DNA from: Limnephilus marmoratus
Lineage: Eukaryota > Arthropoda > Insecta > Trichoptera > Limnephilidae
Assembly (NCBI GenBank): GCA_917880885.1
Contig: OU862933.1
Coordinates: forward strand, 12,925,679 to 12,989,678
Reading direction: 5' to 3'
Length of the DNA: 64,000 nt
The stretch's first letter is position 1, and every line of letters starts with the position of its first letter. A program made the translations under genes and the position numbers. Below the pieces are notes generated by a model, which made no database searches, was not told the DNA's origin, and worked only from the letters and a program-made list of their open reading frames with translations. Positions 21,900 to 32,673 of the stretch are shown here, piece after piece.

Positions 21900-23130
21900 A
21901 ATCTGGAATTTACGGTCCATCATAGCCCATTCACACCATTCATTTATCGTTCATTTCGTGATTTCATTCCGCCTCTTTCCCTCGAAATGAACCGTGTGAA
22001 CACGAAAGTGAATAGAGACAGTTCCGAATGAAGCATTCCAACAATGTTGGAATGCTTCCTTCGGCACTGTTCACTCGCAACCGGAATTTAACATCACGTG
22101 ACGCGAATGATGTGTGTGAACACTCAAGTGAACAGTCTTTCACTCGCAAATCAGTCGGCCGAAATGTTCTGGCGTGAGGACGAGTAGCCGGAGCGGCTTA
22201 AACGTCAAAATGCTTTTAGTTCGCTTTTCGAAATAACTCCTACACGTCTCATAGAAATCGTTGTTTCTCCCTTACTATCATAGTGAAAAATATGATCTAA
22301 ACGGTATTGGAAAGAGAAAATAATGTTCTATATATTCAATATAACAATTAACCACAAAAGAATACGAATGTTCACTTCTATGGAACCAAAGTTTCTGATC
22401 GAATTTGAAAAAAAAATTATGAAACATTGTGAATTTTTTATGAATTATTTTTATATGAAACGACAAAAAGTGAGGTGACAGAAACGTTTATAATTTATTT
22501 GTCTAACAAAATAAGTGTGTGTTTTTATATTTTTTTTGTTACCAGTAATTTTAGTTAGAATAAAAGCAAGTAGAGCCATTTTTTTAACTTTTAAAAGTTT
22601 ACATTAAAAATAAAATTAAATTATTTTAAATTACTATTTAAAAAATTACGTGGTTATTTCTAATAATAAATTTTGGAAGCATATTTCATCACCTATCCAA
22701 AACAGTGTTTAGTTTTTGAATACGTTAATAAATATTCCATTTATATGGATTTTATTGCAAGCCGAGGCCTATTTTGGAATAAAAATATTTTCATGGTGCA
22801 AAAATACCGGTAGATATCAGTTTTCAGGTTATTATTTAACCATATGTTCATTTTATGGTGCTGAAATTTATTTACTGTTTACAAGAATCGCCAATTTCTC
22901 GTGATTTAGTTCGACGTTATCGGAAATGTCAATTGAAATCGTAAATATTCCCGAACTTAGCCGTCAGCGCCGGACGAATTCCAATGCGGCCGCGACTACT
23001 CTCGACGACTTCGTAGCGAGAATGTCGAGTGAACTCTTCCTTCGAAGGAACCGTGTGAACACTCGGTGAAACGAGAATGGAACATTTCATCGAGTAAACC
23101 TTCTTCCGAGTGAACCTTGTGACTTCAGCT
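21900..23130. repeat. Candidate DNA element with repeated GTGTGAACAC phrases and a strong hairpin
   Basis: Both flanks (21920-22160 and 22960-23120) are rich in the phrases GTGTGAACAC, AGTGAACA and their complements, as subterminal repeats of some DNA transposons are. A hairpin at 22024-22064 has arms CCGAATGAAGCATTCCAACA and TGTTGGAATGCTTCCTTCGG around one unpaired base, with one mismatch. The 22200-22900 interior is AT-rich and shows no gene. Element boundaries are uncertain. Confidence 0.4.
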
Positions 23131-23450
23131 TATCAATATTTTCGTCTTCGGCAGAACGTCAGCTTTGAATGTATGATTTTGTATAATTTTTTTTTCAGGA
23201 ACTACAAATTTTTCTGTGAAGTCAATCATGTTGTATAAAGTACCTAGGTTGTCCATTTGAAAAACAAAACCGTAATTTCCTTTTATTAATAAATTTTTGA
23301 TTAGTACAACTCTTAGCACTAATTTTTGTTGTTGCCCATAAATGCAGCTGCAGTATTAATTTTAGATGTAGGTACAAATAATCAAAATTTAAATAATACA
23401 GGATCACTTCTTGTTCGCATTGTAGAGGAGCCATTAAATTTATATTGGCA

Positions 23451-24368
23451 CTAAACTGAACCGAGCAAATATCTATATTTATTATAACGATCAACAAATA
23501 TCCCATTTAATATTTTTAAATTAATGATTTCTACGTATATGAAATAGGTATTTCTCCAGTTTGAAGGTGACAAAAAAGGAGTGTCAGTTTGTTTTAATGC
23601 TGGCGATGGATAGGAGGCGTCTACAGGCTCGGCTATCTGTGTTTCAGACAGGAAAAGAAGGTTCGGACGTTCAGAAAAGAGGTGGTGATGGACAGAGTTT
23701 AAATTGGTGTGCAGGCCGCGAATGTTGGTGTAATTCACCAACAGTTTTGGCCTGCACCGGGGACTCCTGCTTCCCGCCGTTGTAAAGATGTTGCTTATAT
23801 TTCTTGTTAAGTTCATGATTTGAGTTGAGTTTTGTTTTTATGAGGAGAAAGGAAGGTCTGGGAAGGAAAAGGTATGAGGGGTGGGTAGGATGCTGGGGAT
23901 CAGTTTCCAGGAGTGACGGACGTATGAATCCAACCCACCCACTGCGGTGCAAGGCGATGGGCAGGGAGAGTCCGGCTGGAGAGGTCGCCCAATGCGCCCC
24001 AAACGCTGCTGCTGGGTCCCCTTCGGTCACGAACCGGCACAACACCAGCGGCGGGGTTTTTGCACTCGTTGATGGGGCAGCCCACCCTCAGTCGTGAGCC
24101 TGAGGGTCGGGCCCCTGTACTACCGAGCGGCCCGGACAACGGTAACCAGTGGTAAAGGGTCTCCCTCAACCAGCATCTCCCAATCCGGCCCGCCACGCAG
24201 AAGGTGGGCCGACGCACCCGCCATCAAGAACCGGACAAACCTTACCCCAAGAACCCGGGCACCCCTGCTAAGTCACCAAACGTAGCGAACCACTTGGGGT
24301 GACCTGTGGCAGAGGTGTTGGTCATCCAATAAATGGTTCCCAGGGCGGCGGTACCCATACCTGCCTAC
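23451..24368 (-). mobile_element. LINE-X 5' end with truncated ORF2
   Basis: On minus, 24368 to about 23800 is the GC-richer 5' UTR shared with 19390-19690 and 20748-21205. It is followed by an open frame (23816-23451) beginning the apurinic-endonuclease domain of a Jockey-like LINE. NYTNIRGLHTNL and LLFLSETQI are the conserved first motifs of that domain. Homology stops after about 75 residues, so the element is cut off and the frame's tail is unrelated sequence. Long open frames on both strands of the 5' UTR look like products of its base composition. Confidence 0.65.
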
Positions 24369-24374
24369 CAAAAT

Positions 24375-25747
24375 GTATATATAATGCTGTTGTTGAAAGA
24401 ATGCCCCTTTGAATCTTCACGAAGAAACGAATGAGTCAATTGCTGCATCAGTGGCTTTGTCACTGATTCAAAACATGGAGCAATTTAAATTCATAGTTAC
24501 AATGGTAGCTTGGTACGATATACTTTTTCAAGTAAACATAAAGCTATGCAGACTGAAATTATGGACTTAGCACATGCATCGCAATTGCTGAAAAACAGCT
24601 CGAAATTTGTAAAGCAGTACCGGACTTATTCGTCTGCTCAAATAACAGCTAAGGAACTAGCTTCCCAGACTGGGATAGATTCTACGTTTAAGCCAGTCCC
24701 ATCCCGAAGAAAGAAGCGATTATTTGAATATGAAGCTGCAGATGAGACACCAACAAATCCTGAAGAACTGTTTAAAATTAAAGTCTTTCACCCTATGATA
24801 GACACAATTAAAATTGCATTGGTCACTCGGTTTGGACAATTATCTAAATTTAATGATACATGGTCTTTTTTGTAAAACATCAAAATAATTCCTGATAAGT
24901 CTTCATTAGAAAAAGCCTGTGCAGATTTGCAAATCATTTTAACCGATGGGGAAAATGTGATGTCTCTAGTCGCGAATTGGTTGAAGAACTTTTCAGCCTA
25001 AACCCATTACTAAAAAATCTGGACTCAGCAGAGCCACTACAAGTTCTTCAACTTGTAAAAAAAATGATTGGCAGGATATATTCCCGAATGCGTGGACAGC
25101 GCTTCGGATTTTGCTGACCATCCCTGTAACAGTCGCCAAAGGAGAACGAAGCTTTAGTAAATTACAACTAATTAAAACTTTAGATTTGTTCCTCTACCCA
25201 AGCACTCTACATTAATACCTACCCACCCACTCTACATTAATGACTAGCAATGGCTCCACCCCTACCATAATAAAACATTGTTCGAAACTGTCAAATTAGT
25301 ACAAGCTTTCCCTAAAGAAGGAACGTTTGTTCCGAAACCGGTCGGATTTACGCATTATACAAGTGGTTTATACAAAGTTGTATTGTTTCATTTTTCTATA
25401 ATTAAAATGTACTTACGTTCGGCTATGTGTCAGGAAAGACTATCAGATGTTGCAATTTTATCAATTGAGAATGATATTGCCCAAGGGTTAAATTATTCTG
25501 ATTTAATAAAAAAATTCACAAGCGCAAAATCAAGAAATGTGGCGTTCTAGTGTTTTTATTGATTTCGCAGATTTAATTAAATAAATGGAATCAAACATTT
25601 TGTTCTGTTATTATTTTTCATCCGTCCTACTAGGTTCTTTAAAGTTGCATTCCTGCATAGAAAGAGCTATATTTTTTGTTAAGAGGAGAGGGGCGCCACC
25701 AAGAGATTTCGCACCACCTAATAATTTAGCTAGGGCCGCCCCTGTCA
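24375..25747 (+). pseudogene. ZMYM1-like hAT transposase, C-terminal part, interrupted
   Basis: Recognisable family blocks occur in order. WYDILFQVN lies near 24510 and is in a different frame from the following open segment (24510-24875: RRKKRLFEYE, ELFKIKVFHPMID, RFGQLSK). The dimerisation motif follows near 25075-25180 (TIPVTVAKGERSFSKLQLIK), then MCQERLSDVAILSIEND (25425-25480). The last two blocks are separated by about 200 bp of foreign sequence containing a Penelope-type end (25280-25400). The right end, TAGGGCCGCCCCTG at 25734-25747, resembles a hAT terminus. The 5' half is lost. Confidence 0.72.
25280..25400 (+). mobile_element. Penelope-type terminal fragment with hammerhead-like motif
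   Basis: CTAAAGA, GGAAC-GTTT-GTTCC and GAAA occur in the order of a hammerhead core (25312-25337), but the conserved CTGA is changed to CTAA. The same family recurs on minus at 56744-56830 with CTGACGA. It lies inside the hAT transposase remnant. Confidence 0.5.
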
Positions 25748-25957
25748 GCACTCAACCCTACGATTAACTAATGGAGACTTTGGCATCTACTTTCGCCGGC
25801 TTACTAACATGTTTTATTCTGTAAGATTAGTTACTGAACTAGTGTTACTCAACATCTTATTCAGATTTTTTTTTTTTTTTCGAAGAAAACTTCTTCTAAA
25901 AGGTTGTTACTTTGTGATGTCATTATTTATTTATTAAAAGAAAATAACTTAGTTTAC
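25748..25957. other. No recognised feature
   Basis: Spacer with a poly-T run near 25868; nothing recognised. Confidence 0.4.
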
Positions 25958-25993
25958 GTCACTTTATTTTTTATATGTTATACTATCAACATG

Positions 25994-26020
25994 TTTCGTG
26001 AACAATGTTCACTTCTTCAG
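25994..26020 (-). ncRNA. Hammerhead-like ribozyme motif in Penelope 3' region
   Basis: On minus: CTGAAGA, one extra A, stem GTGAAC-ATT-GTTCAC (perfect 6 bp), then GAAA. This is the order of the hammerhead core. The flanks ACTTTTATT and AAATAAAGT can pair as stem I, and ATGTT / AACAT as a short stem III. Hammerhead motifs are known at Penelope-like termini. The extra nucleotide and weak stem III make catalysis uncertain. Confidence 0.55.
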
Positions 26021-26140
26021 GAATAAAAGTATACTAAAGTTAAAAAATTAATTATAGATTACGTATGGAGAGAAGAAATTGAAGGAGGGGGAAGGGTTGA
26101 CAATGGTGGGAGTTTCGAAAAATTGGGGATTACCAAGCTA

Positions 26141-26809
26141 TTAGAAAGGCCGGTTAAGTGGGAAGATATTTAAAACAGGGTTAACAAAAATTTTTTGCTT
26201 ATTAATTATGTCAGCTTTGGAATTTACATTTTTTCTTGTTTCTAAAATTTCTAAATTATTGATTTGCGATGTTTTATATCCTGTATGTAATATTTGAAGA
26301 CCTGAATTTATGTCAAAGCTATGATCATATTTTAATAAATGGTCTGCGAACTCAGAATCGCTATTGCCATTTAGTGCTCTGAGGTGCTCTTTAACCCTAA
26401 TCTCAAAGTTTCTATAAGTTCTACCTATATAAAACGAACTACAATAATTACAATTGAGTTTGTAAACCCCTGATTTTTTGGTTTTAATTTCGCTATCTTT
26501 ATTGTTGAGTATATATTTCTTCAATTTGTTATTTGTGTAAAACGCTGGTTGAATAGTACCGGGAATATTTTTACTAATAATTTTTGACGTATCGTTGTCG
26601 ACAAATAAAATTCTACGCCAATGTTTATTGTTATCTTTAGAAATAGGGTAAATATATAATTTGAAAAAATTCTGTTTAATTTTTTTATTTAGTATTTCAT
26701 CTATCAAATTAGAAGAATAGCCATTATTAATTGCTATTTGCTTTATGAGATTTAATTCAAAATTATAGTTAAGAGCTGACAAAGGAATTGTAATTAGTCT
26801 ATTAATCAT
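26141..26809 (-). CDS. Penelope-like element GIY-YIG endonuclease region, 222 codons
   Basis: This nicks DNA at the insertion site during retrotransposition. The GIY-YIG core is visible at residues 114-142: GVY, a C-x2-C pair (C120, C123), YIGR (127-130) and a downstream RVKEH. The upstream 110 residues match the RT-endonuclease linker of the family. The frame is in line with, but separated by a stop from, the RT remnant at 26849-27250, so this is a fragment of one polyprotein and its first Met is probably not a true start. Confidence 0.85.
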   Translation of the reverse strand: MINRLITIPLSALNYNFELNLIKQIAINNGYSSNLIDEILNKKIKQNFFKLYIYPISKDNNKHWRRILFVDNDTSKIISKNIPGTIQPAFYTNNKLKKYILNNKDSEIKTKKSGVYKLNCNYCSSFYIGRTYRNFEIRVKEHLRALNGNSDSEFADHLLKYDHSFDINSGLQILHTGYKTSQINNLEILETRKNVNSKADIINKQKIFVNPVLNIFPLNRPF

Positions 26810-26848
26810 AGAGTGGAAAGCCGCTAGTTTTTGAGAAAAGGGATGATT

Positions 26849-27250
26849 TCAAGAATTATGTATAACAATATCAGTATACGTATCTTTACGGAAAATATTG
26901 AAATCTATTTTTGTACCTGTTAATGTTAAATTTAAATCCAAGAAATTTAAACTCTTATCTTTACCAATTTCCAGTGTAAATTTAATGTTTTTATGTAATT
27001 TATTTAAAAAATTTAAGAACATGTTCAATTGTCTTTCTGAACCTAACCAAATGCAAAATATATCGTCAACATATCTTTTCCAACAATACACATTTTTAAG
27101 TAATAACGCACCGCTATTAAAATTCTTATTCAGAGGTGGTGAATACCCTTTAGTACCTTGCCGTGATATGAGATCACCATTCAGAATAGAAACTTTGCCT
27201 GACATGGATTTAATTATGAGCTGTGTAATAATTTGCCAGTCTCTGTGTTT
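26849..27250 (-). pseudogene. Penelope-like reverse transcriptase, C-terminal part
   Basis: The frame contains the RT catalytic box RYVDDIFCIW and the Penelope-typical SLNFLDL motif. It lacks the fingers and palm motifs that should precede them, so it is 5'-truncated. A stop near 26849 separates it from the endonuclease region. The open frame extends to 27349, but its first part looks unrelated. Confidence 0.78.
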
Positions 27251-27299
27251 CCTCATTCCCACAACATGGGACTCTTCAAGATCATGTTCACTCCTTCCT

Positions 27300-27420
27300 C
27301 TCCTCGAAATTACCCTCCACACGGACAGATGAATCCCCAAAAATGACATAGGCGGCCTATAGGGAAATTATTTTTCTAAAGGCCTCCTGTACTTCCTGTG
27401 TGGAATAAAAAAGTGACAAG
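27300..27420 (+). mobile_element. LINE-X 3' end fragment
   Basis: Matches 21120-21205 (ACCCTCCACAC, ACATAGGC, GGGAAATTATTTTTC, AGGCCTCCTG) including a degenerate form of the terminal hairpin and an A-run. Only the 3' end is present. Confidence 0.6.
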
Positions 27421-27782
27421 ATCTGAAGAACTTAGAATTTCCCAAACATTCCTTTCAATCCAGCCTCACAACATTCTCGAAAGCCAGTGACCCGATAGTT
27501 GGCCGCCCGAAATTATAATTTTTTGTGCATTGTTTTCTAATTTCAAACCAAAATCTACTTTAATGATAAGTTAGTTTGGATATCAAATGAATTCATTTAC
27601 ATTGTCGATTTTTTGTTCTTATTCGCTGTTATCTACAATGTAGGTACAGACAAGTAGTTTTATCATTGATGAATTGGAACGAAAATATGTTTATTAATTT
27701 TGTTATTCAGCGGTACATCCTCTCTGCACAACCCTTCGGGGATACTTAGTTATGTTTAGTGTAAGTATATCCGACTGCATAT
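27421..27782. repeat. Dispersed repeat shared with 31730-32300
   Basis: GAACGAAAATATGTTT, a GCGGTACWTCCTCT phrase and GGGGAYACTTAGTTAT recur at about 32200-32285, next to another Helitron. A weaker match is seen between 27490-27600 and 31740-31860. No coding capacity. Confidence 0.5.
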
Positions 27783-28417
27783 CTCTCTATATATATAAAA
27801 ATCTAAAAATGTTTGTATGTCCGCTATGCGTTGCTAAACCATTCATCCGATTGCGATGAAACTTTGGGAATTTGATGTGTGCATGCCCGTGATGGTTTAT
27901 ATATATATATAATCTGGCATTATGAAGTTTGTATAAAAAAATTGCAATAGGCGGCACGCGAGCTGTTTGAAAACTGAATGTATCGGAAGTGAATGTACGG
28001 AATACGGAAGGGGGAGGGGAACTCGAGAGGGGGGTTTTCGGGACGGGGGAAGCGGGAGAAGGGAGTGAGGAGAGGGAAGGCGGATTGGGAACGCGAGAGG
28101 GGAAGGGGCCACGGGAGAGGAAGGGGAGGCGGAAGGGAACGGGACGAAAGGGAATGCAGAGAGAAACAATTTCTTTATTATTTATTTATGACCGGTCAAT
28201 GGTTGAGTGGGCATAGTGCTTGGGTCCCACCCGAGCGTCGCGTGTCGATTCCTCGGCTGGCTAAGTCCTCCATCACAATACAAGCAAAATTTTCGGCTTT
28301 CTGTGGTGGTAGTAGGAGATTTTTCAAATATTGTTGGGTTATTCGTAACCCGGGAATGTTTGTCTTTCCTTAAAAAAAAATTGAGTGGAATAGCAGCGCA
28401 CGCCGGGAACTCGCTAG
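27783..28417 (+). mobile_element. Non-autonomous Helitron carrying a tRNA-derived insert
   Basis: The 5' part starts with a TCTCTATATATATAAAAATC-type Helitron end followed by the family phrase CCATTCATCCGATTGCGATG. The 3' end is GCCGGGAACTCGCTAG followed by T. The interior has a long purine/G-rich run (28003-28160) and a SINE-like insert (28190-28380). The 3' half is homologous to 54840-55101. Confidence 0.65.
28190..28380 (+). repeat. tRNA-derived SINE-like sequence
   Basis: An A box, TGGTTGAGTGGG (28200-28211), fits the polymerase III consensus. A B box, GTGTCGATTCC (28242-28252), fits at 9 of 11 positions, at tRNA-like spacing. The segment ends in a run of nine A (28372-28380). The tRNA fold beyond the boxes is not convincing, and flanking duplications were not found. 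Confidence 0.55.
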
Positions 28418-28930
28418 TTGTATACATATATGTATGCCGGGGAGCCAACTATAGGAGGATTGACTCTCATAGAATCCCCAATGCCATAGTACCACTGACC
28501 CTGAGTTGCTGGACTTCTCATGTTGTACGAAAATAACTCAAAATCTAAGTAACCATCACGCCATTTCCCCCGAGGGGTAGGCATTGAGGATATACCGCCA
28601 AACTACTCTTGACAGACACTCATTCATAAACCGTCTCATAAATACCCTTCCATAATTTTGACTCTTGGCGTGATCGCTCTCGATATTAAATTAACTTGAT
28701 GGTGCAATATATTATTCGTCCCCGACTTCTTCTACCATGCGGTGTCACATGAAATAAAAACATGTTTGTGTGTATTACTTGAGTCAACACACAGAGCCTT
28801 GTGAAGTTCTCGCGAAGACATTGTTTAACGATGACCTAACGACAATAATTTTATTGTTTCCTATAATCATTTTTTAATCTCAGGTAGGTACAAGCGACTT
28901 ACTTGCATATTATCTTCTATGTTTTCGGGG
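28418..28930. other. No recognised gene upstream of the putative transporter promoter
   Basis: Unique-looking sequence with no persuasive open frame; may include upstream regulatory DNA of the SLC6 gene. Confidence 0.35.
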
Positions 28931-28960
28931 TATATAAAGATTATCCTTCCTCAATCATTC
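28931..28960 (+). promoter_or_regulatory. Candidate core promoter of the SLC6 gene
   Basis: TATATAAAG (28931-28939) lies about 26 bp before TCATTC (28955-28960), which fits the arthropod initiator TCAKTY. The putative start codon is about 260 bp downstream. TATA-initiator spacing is slightly short, so this is tentative. Confidence 0.3.
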
Positions 28961-29214
28961 GCTTCGCCTTTGGCAAAGACGGTTCGCTCAACATACATGC
29001 GCAGTAATCACGTTTTTATAATATTATGGGCCGTGATCTCGTGGCGGGAGGCGATAAGCAATAGTGTACCTATTTTGCCAACAGTAGTTTTTCAATAAGT
29101 TTTTCAGCCAAACGCAGTCCTTCGCATTGTGTAAAGCGGTGATGTAAAATCAATCTGAATCAGTAGTTTTTAAATTATTTAAAAAAGTGAAGAAGCAACT
29201 TAAATACAAGTGAA

Positions 29215-29226
29215 ATGGAAGACCAG
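29215..29226 (+). CDS. Putative first coding exon of SLC6 transporter (4 codons)
   Basis: ATG GAA GAC CAG followed directly by a donor GTAACT at 29227. The context GTGAAATGG is reasonable for initiation. The exon ends in phase 0, which is required by the next recognised exon (55153, phase 0 start, reading ASKGYVNLAY). The product would start MEDQ, a short acidic cytoplasmic N-terminus. The exon is inferred from phase, splice consensus and the lack of any ATG in exon 2. No homology can be claimed for four residues, and the intron would be about 25.9 kb. Confidence 0.45.
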
Positions 29227-30630
29227 GTAACTACGTAATTATATTTTATTAAAGTGTACGTCTTCAAATATTAGGTAGGTGTTTGTATAAAGCAGAAAAC
29301 ACGAATTAGAGCTATTAATTGTTTTTGTGTGTAATTTGTTGAACGCCAATTTGGTTTTTTAAATTTAATTTAAATCAAATTTAATAATATCATTATTAAG
29401 TTTTACAAGTATTTCAGTCTGTTTGACAGCTGTTTCGACTAACAACGTCGTTTTCAAACTTTGGTTAGACCACTTTGAGACGATTTATTTTTATGACTCC
29501 ATTTACCCGCGCCCAATTTAAAAAAAATAACAAAAAAGAGATACCTATTTATATATTTTTTTATTTTATTTTTCCCAATTTTTAATTTGATAAATACAAT
29601 ATTTTGAAATAATAAGAGTAATGGGAAACCCTCTAAGGGTAAGGGGGCCTCAGTACAACATTATTAAATTATAGGTACCATTAAATGTGAAATATTGATT
29701 TCAAAAAAATAAAAAAAATAATCACTTCTAATAGTGCAAAATTATTTTGTGGTAACATTTTAAATTGAAATTAATTAAGTGGTTAATACAAAGTTATTTA
29801 TTAATTTAAAAAAAAAAATTGTTGAAGTTAGTTGTATTTTATTCGTAAAGTGGATTTCTAAATGACATTCGGCTAATATAGTTTCTTAGTTGTTAGGATT
29901 ATTGGTAAGCTACCTACGTTTATTAGTAAGTGGGCGCAAATCACTTGAAAACTTTAAGTAACTTAAAGCAAAGAAATCAAGAAAATAATATGATTAATAT
30001 GTGAAAAACTGTTCTGTTTCAACGAAAATATACAGTAACTTAGAATTTTGAAATGTTAAAAAAAAATCATGATATTTTCACGACACGTCAAAAACATTCC
30101 GGACAAACGCACATAATTAAATACGAAAAAGTTTTATATTTAATTGTATGTGCTCATAATGGCTTCCCATCTGCTTTGTTTATAACAAGGTTGAATAATA
30201 ATATAGACATTCTCTTTAGGAGGAATGCGAATAACTAGTTATTATAATTATAAAAATGCAAAAAATTAAATTCAAGTCCATCAACTAGATACAATCTGTT
30301 AAAAATATTTAAGAGCACCAGGTAGAGATACCAAATTGTCCTTTACAACGTAGGTACTAATTCCTTAATAATTGTTCTAATCTTTCGGGAGTTATAAAAT
30401 TATTAGCAGTACCAATTGTTCGATAGATAATTTATTATAGTTTCTGCAAGTTTATGACTATTTTCAATAGATTAATTTTAGAGATTCCTACTGATACCGT
30501 AATTTATACTTACTTGCAGTGGCGTGCGAGCCAACTATACTAATGATCCCTTTATTAACGCTTTACACCAACTGTCAAAAATACAATGTTAAAATGTTTA
30601 TAAACCCAAATTTTTTAAAGTTTTTTTATA
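29227..30630. other. First intron (29227-55152 overall), proximal part
   Basis: If exon 1 is right, the intron runs 29227-55152. This part is AT-rich with no gene seen. 29355-29430 resembles one arm of the inverted repeat at 31939-32136. Confidence 0.4.
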
Positions 30631-30972
30631 CATTAATTACGTGAGCTGTTTTTTATAACTAAGACCCCCCCCCCCAGTTGGTGAGATTAAGTGAGATTTG
30701 GTGGGACCCCCCTTCCCCTCGATTTACACATTTTTTCATACTCTCGAAATAAATGTTTTTTATAATAGCCATTAGATTTTTTCAACGGGCAAAATGCGAC
30801 ACTCCAAAAGAAGTGAAACAATTTAATATATATATATTTTTTTAAATATCTCCGTTCTTTTAAATTTAACGTAAGATTTTTGTTGAATTCCCCTCAGTTT
30901 AAATGAGATTTGATGAGATTTAACCGAACCCCTCTGCCCCATTTTGAGCTTACGTAATAATTAATAATTAAT
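30631..30972. mobile_element. MITE-like element
   Basis: Ends ATTAATTACGTGAGCT and, on the other strand, ATTAATTATTACGTAAGCTC are related inverted repeats. The interior has C runs (30667-30677) and repeated GTGAGATT / TGAGATTT phrases. No coding capacity. Confidence 0.45.
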
Positions 30973-31938
30973 GAATGCCCCCATACCAATTTACGTAAAT
31001 TTTTTTAATTAATTCATTCATGTATAATTCTTCTTCATTTTTAAAATAATTTTTTGCGCTTGCCTTAAAATTTAATTTAATTAAATATTAGAGATTTTAT
31101 GATTTATAAGAATACGTTCGAGAACGTTGAACATAAATTAAAGTATAAGTCACACTTAAAAATAAACCACAGGAGCGATTTAGATCCAAAATTGTACCGC
31201 TTTTATTTTTCAGAGATTGATATCGGTCCAAAACTGGACCACATTTAACGAACCTACAAATATGAGATAAACGGTGAAATCTAGGTGGATTCATTAGCTT
31301 TGAACAGCAGTACGCAGTTTGTATGTTTCCATAATAATATTTTGAGGAATGATATTAATTAAATCGAAGGGCCAAATTAAAAACTGATCACCAACCGCTC
31401 GAGTGGAATGAAAGAAAAAATAATGCTTTTTATACATTATGCATGCATGAACATTGTTGTACTTTGGTTTGGATTAATATAATAATAATATATCGGAGTA
31501 AAAGTCGATAGCGGAAATTGACATATTATTATCGAAACTTTGTTCGGGGAATGTAAACAAATAACAACTGTTATTAGATTATTTTTTATTTATTCAACAT
31601 TTTTTACTACGAAGAACTAATTTACTTTATTACCTGACCAATGGCCATGCGCGTCATTTAAATGCACTTGCATAAATAATATTATAGTTTATAGTATACC
31701 AATATACGTGCCCCCCTGGATATATTTCGCTGAAATCAAACGACTGCCACATCCTATTGACCGCCCGACATTGGCCCCCCATAATAAAATTATATTTTTT
31801 GTGAATTATTTACCAATTTCTATCCTAAAATAGTTTTAAAAAGTCGGGATGGATATTAAAATAATTTATTTACAGTGCCAATTTTTTTTTACTTATAAAT
31901 TGATATATATCTACAATTATACAGTACATATTACATTC
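30973..31938. other. No recognised gene
   Basis: AT-rich intronic DNA. A 65-codon minus open frame (31097-31294) has no recognised motif. 31730-31860 weakly resembles 27490-27600. Confidence 0.4.
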
Positions 31939-32136
31939 ATTTTATTTTTTAAATTTAATTTAAATTTATTTAATAATGTTGCGATCGAGTTCTGCAAGTA
32001 TTGAAGTATTTATATTAGAGCCATTTTCAAGGCCTTGTAAGCCGAATCAGCTGTAAAAAAATAAATACCAAATACTTGCAGAACTTTATAATAACATTAT
32101 TAAATTTAATTTAAATTAAAATTTAAAAAAATATAT
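31939..32136. repeat. Inverted repeat with arms of about 65 bp
   Basis: AAATTTAATTTAAAT, AATAATGTT and TTCTGCAAGTATT on the left arm (about 31950-32012) recur inverted on the right (about 32068-32130) around a loop of about 55 bp. Probably a small foldback/MITE. Confidence 0.6.
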
Positions 32137-32300
32137 GGAGTTTTACCAATTAAACACAAAACAATTAATAAGTACTTAGTTTTATTCTTGATGCATTTGA
32201 ACGAAAATATGTTTTATATTTTTACTATTCGGCGGTACTTCCTCTGAATATCCCCTTTTCGGGGACACTTAGTTATATTTTGTGTGAGTAGATTTACCGT
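32137..32300 (+). repeat. Dispersed repeat, second copy
   Basis: Counterpart of 27640-27782; see that entry for shared phrases. It directly precedes a Helitron in both places. Confidence 0.5.
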
Positions 32301-32673
32301 ATTTTCCCTAAGCCGACTTCATCTTTACGAAGTATAAAATGAAGTCGCTCACGCTGTATGTGCGCTTAGATCTTTAGCAACGGATTTTCATGCGGTTTTC
32401 ACCAATGGATAGAGTGATTCATGAGGAAGGTTTTTAGGTTTATAATTTGTCAAGGTTTTGTGTAAATTGGTTTTGTGTAATACATAATTTATCTGGTCAA
32501 GCGGCAGCGGGCATCGGGCAGCGGGCGGGCAGCGGGCAGCGGGCAGCGGGCAGCGGGTAGCGGGCAGCGGACAATGGACGGGCTGACAAACGGGCGGTGT
32601 CGATTTGATTTGGCAGATGGCGTTGGTTATAAAGGTTTCGTTAGCCACAGCAACGTGTGTCCGGGCCAGCTAG
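32301..32673 (+). mobile_element. Helitron with 7-bp minisatellite
   Basis: Contains the phrases ACGAAGTATAAAATGAAGTC, GCTGTATGTGCGCTTAGATC and GAGTGATTCATGAGGAAGG, familiar from insect Helitrons, and ends GGGCCAGCTAG followed by T. A degenerate tandem run of AGCGGGC lies at 32503-32583. The 5' end was not located precisely. Confidence 0.62.

Larger units (their letters stand above)
25958..27300 (-). mobile_element. Penelope-like element, 5'-truncated
   Basis: Minus-strand order is the end of a Penelope-type reverse transcriptase, a GIY-YIG endonuclease, then a 3' hammerhead-like motif. The 5' end is truncated near 27250-27300, where family-X LINE 3' sequence follows. Penelope-like elements are a eukaryotic retroelement class with exactly this RT plus GIY-YIG arrangement. 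Confidence 0.85.

Noticed and set aside
23671..24285. Several open frames of 60-124 codons on both strands
   Set aside because: They lie in the GC-richer LINE-X 5' UTR, overlap each other, and are not kept in the copies at 19390 and 20748.
26898..27332. 144-codon plus-strand frame
   Set aside because: Shadow of the Penelope reverse transcriptase on the opposite strand.
28200..28252. Functional tRNA gene
   Set aside because: A and B boxes are present, but no consistent cloverleaf or acceptor stem is seen; a SINE head is more likely.
27897..28448. Several overlapping open frames of 75-126 codons
   Set aside because: Located in a purine-rich Helitron interior and SINE-like insert; no conserved motif.
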